This document shows positions 57,010-64,000 of a DNA stretch of 64,000 nt, piece after piece; position 1 is the stretch's first letter, and each line of letters opens with the position of its first letter. The position numbers and the translations under genes are program-made. Origin of the DNA: Egibacteraceae bacterium (GTDB taxonomy: Bacteria > Actinomycetota > Nitriliruptoria > Euzebyales > Egibacteraceae). The stretch covers positions 124,001 through 188,000 of the forward strand of contig JAUJNX010000004.1 of NCBI GenBank assembly GCA_030447925.1, given 5' to 3'. The notes beneath the pieces were generated by a model that saw nothing but the letters and a program-made list of their open reading frames with translations, did not search any database and was not told the origin of the DNA.

Positions 57010-57633
57010 CTACTTCCCGATCCCCAACCAGAGCGCGATCGCCTCCGACCGGCCGACGACCCCGAGCTTTCCGTAGATGTGGTTGATGTGATTCTTCACG
57101 GTCTTCTCGCTGATCGACATCGTCCGGGCGATGGACGTGTTCGTGGCCCCCTTGACGACCAGGTCCATGACCTCGAACTCGCGCTCGGTGAGGACCGGCA
57201 TCGACTCCTGCCGCTCGCCGGTGCGGCGCAGCGCGTCGACGATCGCCGGGGCGATGGCGGGCGCCAGGACGATCCCGCCCGCGGCGACCTCGCGGATCGC
57301 CGCCGCCAGCTCCTCGGGGTCGAAGGTCCCGTGCACCAGGTAGCCGGAGGCCCCCGCCCGGATGGCCGCGGCCACGACCTCGGCGTCGTCGGCGTAGGTG
57401 AGCATCAGGACCGACCGGTCGCGCGCGATCTCGACGGCCGCGGCCACGCCGTCCACGACGGGCATGCGGACGTCGAGCAGCACGACCTCGGGGCGCAGGG
57501 CCGCGGCGAGGTCCACGGCCTCGCGGCCGTTGACCGCCTCGCCCACCACCTGGAGGTCGTCGAACCCGTCGAGCAGGGCGCGCAGGCCCAGGCGGATGGT
57601 CGGGTTGTCGTCGGCGACCAGGACGCGCAGCAC
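57010..57633 (-). CDS. NarL/LuxR-type response regulator, second copy
   Basis: 207 residues: ADDN, phospho-acceptor in LLDVRMPVVDG, LMLTYADD, RAGASGYLVHGTFDPEEL, and the LuxR helix-turn-helix LTEREFEVMDLVVKGATNTS plus ISEKTVKNHINHIYGKLGVV. It shares long identical runs with the regulator at 40944 (for example AAAIRAGASGYLVHG). GTG start shares one base with the cupredoxin stop, so cupredoxin, regulator, kinase and membrane protein may be one operon. Confidence 0.9.
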   Translation of the reverse strand: MLRVLVADDNPTIRLGLRALLDGFDDLQVVGEAVNGREAVDLAAALRPEVVLLDVRMPVVDGVAAAVEIARDRSVLMLTYADDAEVVAAAIRAGASGYLVHGTFDPEELAAAIREVAAGGIVLAPAIAPAIVDALRRTGERQESMPVLTEREFEVMDLVVKGATNTSIARTMSISEKTVKNHINHIYGKLGVVGRSEAIALWLGIGK

Positions 57634-58070
57634 TACTGGACCGTCATCGTGCCCTGCATGTTGGACCGGTGGCCCGGGATGCTGCAGTAGTAGGTGTAGG
57701 TGCCCGCGGGGAGGTCGATGGGCTCGCCGGTGAACTCGCCGGCCTCGTCGCACTCCACGGCGAGCAGGTCGTTGAGCTCCTCCAGGACCACGTTGTGCTC
57801 CAGGCCCTCGCAGGTCAGGCTGAACGTGGCCGGCCCGGCGGGGACCGGCTCCGTGGGGACCTGGGTGTACTCGATCTGCTGGCTGGCGGCGAACGGGATC
57901 AGGGTGCCGACCGCGGCGGCGGGCTGCTCGCCGCCCGGGGGCACGCCCTCCTCCGTCCGGTCCTCGGCGGCGACCTGGTCGTTGGGCGCGACGGCGGGCT
58001 CGCCGGGCGTGCAGCCCGCGAGCGCGAGCAGGGCGACGCCGGTGAGCAGCAGGGTGGTGGTGCGCGACAT
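57633..58070 (-). CDS. cupredoxin (plastocyanin/azurin-like) lipoprotein
   Basis: 145 residues with lipobox LLTGVALLALAGC. The type I copper site is complete: His of GLEHNVV (about residue 91) and Cys, His and Met of YYCSIPGHRSNMQG (about 128-139). It carries electrons at the outer face of the membrane. First gene of a minus-strand unit; its start faces the biotin carboxylase gene across a 147-base divergent region. Confidence 0.9.
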   Translation of the reverse strand: MSRTTTLLLTGVALLALAGCTPGEPAVAPNDQVAAEDRTEEGVPPGGEQPAAAVGTLIPFAASQQIEYTQVPTEPVPAGPATFSLTCEGLEHNVVLEELNDLLAVECDEAGEFTGEPIDLPAGTYTYYCSIPGHRSNMQGTMTVQ

Positions 58071-58150
58071 GGTTGTTCCGACCCTCGGCTGGGAACGCGG
58101 TCCCTCCGCAGCGCACGTGCGCGGGGGACGCGATCGCTGGTGACCTCCGA

Positions 58151-58162
58151 CATCCTAGGATG
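58151..58162. promoter_or_regulatory. 12-base palindrome in a divergent promoter region
   Basis: CATCCTAGGATG is a perfect palindrome in the gap between the cupredoxin and biotin carboxylase starts. It could be an operator for either gene; chance occurrence is not excluded. Confidence 0.3.
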
Positions 58163-58217
58163 CTCGGGGGTCCGCGGGTCGGCCGGCGGGCATGGACCAG
58201 TGATGGAGGCGACGTCG

Positions 58218-59960
<1,743 letters not shown>

Positions 59961-59974
59961 CCCCCTCGTTCGCC

Positions 59975-59996
59975 GCGTTCAGTATGTTCTGAACGC
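59975..59996. promoter_or_regulatory. operator candidate upstream of the GbsR-like gene
   Basis: GCGTTCAG-TATGTT-CTGAACGC: perfect 8-base arms, 6-base centre, ending 18 bases before the ATG of the regulator gene. The likely autoregulatory site for that regulator and its ABC operon. Confidence 0.65.
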
Positions 59997-60014
59997 AGCG
60001 AACCGGGAGCGGCC

Positions 60015-60506
60015 ATGACGTCGCGGGGGGATGCGTCCGCGCCGTCCGCGGACGAGCTGGCCTTCATCGAGGCGTTCGCCACCGGCCTGGAGCGGCAGGG
60101 CCTGTTCCGGATGGCCGGCCGCGTGATCGCCTGGCTGCTCATCAGCGACCCACCCGAGCAGACCGCGGCCCAGCTGGCCGCCGTGCTGCAGGCCAGCCGG
60201 GGCTCGATCAGCGGCGCGATCACCTTCCTGGCGCCGACCGGCTGGGTCGAGCGGCAGCGGCGCCCGGGCGACCGGCGCGACCACTACCGCATCCCCCCCG
60301 GCGTGTGGGACCGCCTCACGCGCGCGCAGTCGACCCAGTACGCGGGCTTCAAGCGCATCACCGAGGACGGGCTGGCGCTCCTGGCCGACGCCCCGCCCGC
60401 GCGGCGGGCGCGGCTGCAGGAGCTGCACGACCTGTACGACTGGCTCGAACGCGAGATGCCCGCCCTCTGGGAGCGGTGGGACCGCGAGAAGGGATCGGCG
60501 TCATGA
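60015..60506 (+). CDS. GbsR/MarR-type transcriptional regulator
   Basis: 163 residues with the MarR/GbsR winged helix: GRVIAWLLISDPPEQTAAQL, AAVLQASRGSISGAITFLAP (recognition helix) and TGWVERQRRPGDRRDHYRIP (wing). The C-terminal helices RLQELHDLYDWLEREMPALW suit dimerisation. The stop overlaps the ABC ATPase ATG (ATGA), so it is in the exporter operon and probably represses it in response to a transported or toxic compound (inference). Confidence 0.85.
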   Translation: MTSRGDASAPSADELAFIEAFATGLERQGLFRMAGRVIAWLLISDPPEQTAAQLAAVLQASRGSISGAITFLAPTGWVERQRRPGDRRDHYRIPPGVWDRLTRAQSTQYAGFKRITEDGLALLADAPPARRARLQELHDLYDWLEREMPALWERWDREKGSAS

Positions 60507-61420
60507 ACGGCGTCGCACTCCGCACCGAGGGACTCACCAAGGACTACGGGCGCGGCCGCCACCGCGCCCTGGACGGCCTGGACCTGGAGGTCCGGACCGG
60601 GGAGGTGTACGGCTTCCTCGGGCCCAACGGGGCCGGCAAGACCACCACGATCCGGCTCCTGCTCGACCTGCTGCGCCCCACCGCCGGGCGCGTCGAGGTG
60701 CTCGGCCGCGACCCGCGCCGCGACGGCGTCGAGGTCCGGCGGCGCATCGGCTACCTGCCCGGCGACCTGCCCGTGCGCGGGCGCGACAGCGCCGGAGACC
60801 TGCTCACCTTCCTCGGCCACCTGCGCGGCGGCGTCCCGGCGGCGCGCGTGCGCGCGCTGGCCGACCGCTTCGAGCTGGACCTGCGCCGCCCCCTGCGCGA
60901 GCTGTCGAAGGGCAACCGCCAGAAGGTCGGCATCGTGCAGGCGTTCGCGCACGACCCGGAGCTGCTGATCCTCGACGAGCCGACCAGCGGGCTGGACCCC
61001 CTGCAGCAGCAGGAGTTCCTGCGCCTGGTGCGCGAGGCGCGCACCGCCGGGCGGACGGTGTTCATGTCCTCCCACGTGCTCGGCGAGGTCCAGGAGGTCG
61101 CCGACCGCGCGGCGGTGCTGCGCGCCGGCCGCCTGGTCGCCGTGGAGGACGTCGACACCCTGCGCGAGCGAGCGGTGCACGAGGTCGAGCTGCACTTCGA
61201 CGCACCGGTGCCCGCCGCCGCCTTCGCGGACCTGCCCGACGTCCGCCACGTGTCCGTCGACGGCGCCACGGTCCGCGCGGTGGTGGAGGGCAGGGCCGAC
61301 GCGCTGGTCAAGGCCGCGGCGCGCTTCACCGTCCTGACCGTCCGCAGCCACGAGCCGGACCTGGAGGACGCGTTCCTCGCCCACTACGCGTCGGAGGAGG
61401 CGGGCCGCCGTGCTGCGTAG
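60503..61420 (+). CDS. ABC exporter ATP-binding protein
   Basis: 305 residues: Walker A GPNGAGKTTT, GYLPGDLP (Q-loop changed), signature RELSKGNRQKVGIVQ, Walker B LLILDEPTSGLD and MSSHV. The C-terminal 80 residues (HEVELHFDAPVPAAAFADLP and on) are the extension usual for DrrA-like exporters. Overlaps the regulator and permease genes. Exports an unknown lipid or drug. Confidence 0.88.
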   Translation: MNGVALRTEGLTKDYGRGRHRALDGLDLEVRTGEVYGFLGPNGAGKTTTIRLLLDLLRPTAGRVEVLGRDPRRDGVEVRRRIGYLPGDLPVRGRDSAGDLLTFLGHLRGGVPAARVRALADRFELDLRRPLRELSKGNRQKVGIVQAFAHDPELLILDEPTSGLDPLQQQEFLRLVREARTAGRTVFMSSHVLGEVQEVADRAAVLRAGRLVAVEDVDTLRERAVHEVELHFDAPVPAAAFADLPDVRHVSVDGATVRAVVEGRADALVKAAARFTVLTVRSHEPDLEDAFLAHYASEEAGRRAA

Positions 61421-62186
61421 CGTGCTCGGCAAGACCCTGCGCGACCAGCGCCGGTCGCTGCTGTTCTGGAGCCTCGGGTTCGTCGCGGTCACCCTGATCT
61501 ACGTCGCCCCCTACCGGTCCTTCGTGGAGCAGGGCCTGCTGGAGACCCGGGAGAGCGCCATCTACGAGGCGATCGGGTTCGACCAGACCCCGGCGGGCTA
61601 CCTGCGCGGCACGGTGTTCGGGCTGATCGGCCCGCTGCTGCTGATCATGGCCGCCACCACCTACGGCGCCCGGGCCATCGCGGGCGACGAGGAGGACGGC
61701 ACCCTGGACCTGCTGCTCGCCCACCCGCTCAGCCGCGCGCGGCTGGTCCTGGAGCGCGCCGGCGGGCTCGGGGCGGCGGTCGCGCTGCTCGGCGCGGTGC
61801 TGTGGGCGGCGGTCGTCACCGCCACCCGGGTCGCCGACATGGGCATCCCCGTCGCCCGGCTGACCCTGGCGGTGCTCGGCCTGGCGCTGCTGGCCCTGAC
61901 CTTCGGGGCCGTCGCCCTGGCGCTGGGGGCGGCGACCGGCCGGCGCGGCCTGGTGGTGGGGGTGACGGCGGCGCTCGCGGTCGCCTCCTACGTCGCCTTC
62001 ACCTTCGCCCCGCAGGTCGACGCCCTGGCGTTCCTGGAGCCGCTGTCCCCCTTCACCTGGTACCTGGGCGACAACCCGCTGGTCGGCCCGCCCGACGCGC
62101 TGGGCCTCACCCTGCTGGTGGCCGTCCCCCTCGCCCTGTGCGCCCTGGCGGTCGCGGCCTTCGAGCGCCGCGACATCGCCGTCTGA
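61410..62186 (+). CDS. ABC-2 type permease
   Basis: 258 residues with six spans (LFWSLGFVAVTLIYVAPY, GTVFGLIGPLLLIMAATTYG, LGAAVALLGAVLWAAVVTAT, LAVLGLALLALTFGAVALAL, VVGVTAALAVASYVAFTFAP and LGLTLLVAVPLALCALAVAA). The segment GARAIAGDEEDGTLDLLLAH, PLSRARLV is the ABC-2/NatB coupling helix pattern. GTG start 11 bases inside the end of the ATPase gene. Confidence 0.85.
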   Translation: MLRSVLGKTLRDQRRSLLFWSLGFVAVTLIYVAPYRSFVEQGLLETRESAIYEAIGFDQTPAGYLRGTVFGLIGPLLLIMAATTYGARAIAGDEEDGTLDLLLAHPLSRARLVLERAGGLGAAVALLGAVLWAAVVTATRVADMGIPVARLTLAVLGLALLALTFGAVALALGAATGRRGLVVGVTAALAVASYVAFTFAPQVDALAFLEPLSPFTWYLGDNPLVGPPDALGLTLLVAVPLALCALAVAAFERRDIAV

Positions 62187-62190
62187 CCGC

Positions 62191-62808
62191 CTACGCGGGG
62201 CGGCGGGCCGACAGGCGCTCGATGACCCCGAGCTTCGTGCGCTCGGCCTCCTCGACCGCCAGGCCCGCCGCCTCGACCAGGGTGCGGGGGCGGCGCAGGA
62301 GGTGGGCGCCGTCGAGGCGGCGGGCCAGGGGGTCCAGCGCCCGCTGGACCAGGCGGGCGGCGCGGCTGGTGGCCACGACGTGGTCGAGCAGGAGCAGGCG
62401 CCCGCCGGGGCGCAGGACGCGGACCAGCTCCGCGACGGCGCGGCGGTCGTCGGGGACGGCGCACAGCGCCAGGGTCGCGACCACGGTGTCGAACGCGCCG
62501 TCGGGCAGGTCCAGCGCCTGCGCGTCGCCCTCGACCAGGCGGACGTCGAGGCCCAGCCCGGCGGCGCGGTCGCGGGCGAGGCCGAGCATCGCAGGGCTGA
62601 GGTCGACGCCGGTCAGCGCCACCCCGGGCGGGTAGCGCCCGAGGTTGCGGCCGGTGCCGATCCCGACCTCGAGCACCTCGCCCTGGGCCCGCCCGGCGAT
62701 CCAGTCCCGGCCGTCGCCGACGAAGGACCGCTCGAACCAGGCGATGGCGCGGTCGTAGCCCGGCGCCGCGCGGTCCCAGGCGGCCCGGACCCGCGCGGTC
62801 TCGTCCAT
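62191..62808 (-). CDS. class I SAM-dependent methyltransferase
   Basis: 205 residues. Motif I LEVGIGTGRNLGRYP, motif II acidic VDLSPAMLGLARDRA, then DAQALDLPDGAFDTVVATLA + LCAVPD and RVLRPGGRLLLLDHV. This is the UbiE/phospholipid N-methyltransferase-like group. The substrate cannot be read. It converges with the ABC permease gene, four bases apart, and is downstream of the lpdA-like gene. Confidence 0.85.
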   Translation of the reverse strand: MDETARVRAAWDRAAPGYDRAIAWFERSFVGDGRDWIAGRAQGEVLEVGIGTGRNLGRYPPGVALTGVDLSPAMLGLARDRAAGLGLDVRLVEGDAQALDLPDGAFDTVVATLALCAVPDDRRAVAELVRVLRPGGRLLLLDHVVATSRAARLVQRALDPLARRLDGAHLLRRPRTLVEAAGLAVEEAERTKLGVIERLSARRPA

Positions 62809-62813
62809 GTGTG

Positions 62814-62843
62814 CACCTCAGACGCCGGGCGGCTCACGTCTGG
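62814..62843. repeat. dispersed repeat, near copy of the 42.76-kb unit
   Basis: The segment reads like the 29-base unit of 42757-42814, with AG replacing CG near its middle (GCACCTCAGACGCCGGGCGG). CAGACG and CGTCTG at its ends form a 6-base inverted repeat. It occupies the gap between the methyltransferase start and the lpdA-like stop. Confidence 0.5.
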
Positions 62844-62910
62844 CGACGCCGGCCGCGAGTCGGACGGGATCGAGCGGCGGACGTGGGAGGCGACCGGCGC
62901 CATCCTCTGG

Positions 62911-64000
62911 TCAGACGCGGTTGAGGCGGCCCATCAGCAGGCGCGCGGCCTCCGCGACGCTGCCCGACATCGACGGGTAGACGGTGAAGGCCTGCGCGAC
63001 CTGGCTGACCGCCAGCCGGTTGTGGACGGCGACCGACAGGGGCGCGATGAGCTCGCTGGCGCGGTTGGCGACGACCGCGGCGCCCAGCACCGTGCCCGAC
63101 CCCTCCATCGCGTGGATCTTGACGAAGCCCTCGGTGTGGTCGGCCATCTTGGCCCGCGAGTTGCCGGTGAACGGCAGCGTGACCGTCTGCACCGGCACGT
63201 GGCTGTCGACCGCGTCCTGGGCGGACATCCCGACGGTCGCGACCTCCGGGTCGGTGAAGATGCACGACGCGATCGCGTCCCAGCGCAGCGGGGAGACCGC
63301 GCCGCCCAGGGCGTGCCACATCGCGTTGCGCCCCTGCATCGCCGCGACGCTGGCGAGCATCACCCGGCCGGTCACGTCGCCGGCGGCGTACACGGTGCGC
63401 ACGTTGGTGCGGCTGACCGCGTCGACGGGGACGGCGCCGTTCTTCTCGACCTCGACGCCCGCCATCTCCAGGCCGATCCCGCGCGACATCGGCACCTGGC
63501 CGATGCAGAACAGCGCGTGGGTGCCCTCGACCCACTCGTCGTCGCCGAGCTTCACGCGGATGCCGTCGGCGCCGCGCTCCAGGTCCACCGCGCGCTTCTC
63601 GCGGTGGATGGTCATGCCCCAGCGCTCGAAGCTGTCCTCGATGACGGCGGCGGCGTCGGCGTCCTCGCTCGGCAGGATCTGGTCGCGGGAGGAGATCACG
63701 TGCACCTCGCTGCCCAGCCGGGCGAACGCGTGGGCGTACTCCGCCCCGGTCGCGCCGGAGCCGACGACCACCAGGCGCGGCGGGACCTCGTGGAGGTTGA
63801 ACAGCTCGCGGCTGGTGAACACGCGGACGCCGTCGGGGCGCGAGAACGGCAGCGCCCGCGGGCGGCTGCCGGTCGCCACCAGCACGACGTCGGCGGGCAG
63901 CGTCGACGTGGTGCCGTCGGCGCACTGCACCTCGACCTGCTGGGGCCCGACCAGGCGGCCGAAGCCCTCGACGATCCGGGCGCCCGCCAGCTCGACCTTC
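62911..64000 (-). CDS. lpdA: LpdA-like NAD(P)H quinone reductase (FAD), N-terminus beyond window
   Basis: Open to the right edge, so the FAD-binding start is missing. Visible: ATGSRPRALP, the NAD(P) Rossmann loop VVVGSGATGAEYAHAFARLG, FCIGQVPMSR, TVYAAGDVTGRVMLASVAAM (FAD-binding GD box) and the dimer domain ASCIFTDPEVATVGMS ... TVYPSMSGSVAEAARLLMG. The C-terminal catalytic His-Glu pair of lipoamide dehydrogenases is absent, as in the mycobacterial LpdA type that reduces quinones. The dithiol cannot be checked here. Confidence 0.85.
   Translation of the reverse strand, partial: KVELAGARIVEGFGRLVGPQQVEVQCADGTTSTLPADVVLVATGSRPRALPFSRPDGVRVFTSRELFNLHEVPPRLVVVGSGATGAEYAHAFARLGSEVHVISSRDQILPSEDADAAAVIEDSFERWGMTIHREKRAVDLERGADGIRVKLGDDEWVEGTHALFCIGQVPMSRGIGLEMAGVEVEKNGAVPVDAVSRTNVRTVYAAGDVTGRVMLASVAAMQGRNAMWHALGGAVSPLRWDAIASCIFTDPEVATVGMSAQDAVDSHVPVQTVTLPFTGNSRAKMADHTEGFVKIHAMEGSGTVLGAAVVANRASELIAPLSVAVHNRLAVSQVAQAFTVYPSMSGSVAEAARLLMGRLNRV

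Overview
The window is very GC-rich DNA, with third codon positions almost entirely G or C. It encodes several markers of high-GC Gram-positive bacteria: a DUF222/HNH protein, a small acyl-CoA carboxylase epsilon subunit, biotin-carboxylase/BCCP fused alpha subunits, an LpdA-like flavoprotein, a secretin-less Tad pilus locus and many GTG starts with 1-4 base overlaps. I read it as a chromosomal segment of a deep-branching or uncultivated actinobacterium; this is inference from gene content. I see no tRNA, rRNA, CRISPR array or transposase. No stretch longer than about 300 bases is without a gene.

Layout. 1-5 kb: end of an AMP-binding protein, a HepT/MntA toxin-antitoxin pair and a regulator/SRPBCC/phosphatase/acetyltransferase run. 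5-14 kb: two acyl-CoA dehydrogenases around an MgtE-like carrier with its PhoU/TrkA-C partner, an M15-like peptidase, MurJ and dodecin. 14-17 kb: two exported proteins and a DUF222/HNH protein. 18-27 kb: a methylcrotonyl-CoA carboxylase-like pair, an ECF sigma factor with a membrane anti-sigma factor and ABC ATPase, and a second ABC set. 27-40 kb: a minus-strand array of large secreted or lipid-anchored proteins plus birA. 40-49 kb: a complete minus-strand Tad/Flp pilus locus with its own histidine kinase and response regulator. 49-54 kb: a VWA protein pair, a propionyl-CoA carboxylase-like beta subunit with epsilon subunit, and one more secreted repeat protein. 55-64 kb: a second kinase/regulator pair, a cupredoxin, a second biotin carboxylase subunit, a regulator with ABC exporter, a methyltransferase and an LpdA-like reductase cut by the right edge.

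The most unusual content is a paralogous family of four proteins (genes at 32088-34130, 36487-37305, 37302-39238 and 53589-54639). They share a helical segment, seven or eight tandem pentapeptides of the form I-V-G-P-x, a C-x4-C motif and a Pro/Ala-rich tail. Three lie just downstream of the Tad locus on the same strand. One carries a papain-fold-toxin-like region. Two further secreted proteins nearby (27678-28755, 29745-32023) carry a different Cys-pair repeat ending in NPASVG-x-L-x-V-G. I know no named family for either repeat. The working idea is a Tad-pilus-linked surface or effector protein system.

Caution. Many genes at 27-36 kb and 48.9-53.6 kb are readable only by switching frame, mostly by single-base steps. 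Housekeeping genes (birA, the carboxylase beta subunit) are hit too, so uncorrected assembly indels are the likeliest cause. Coordinates of such genes span the whole reconstructed reading and are marked as frameshifted.

How the genes connect: BirA should biotinylate the BCCP domains of both carboxylase alpha subunits. The acyl-CoA dehydrogenases and carboxylases fit branched-chain or odd-chain acyl-CoA degradation. The pilus, kinase/regulator and secreted-protein genes form one co-oriented block of about 20 kb.
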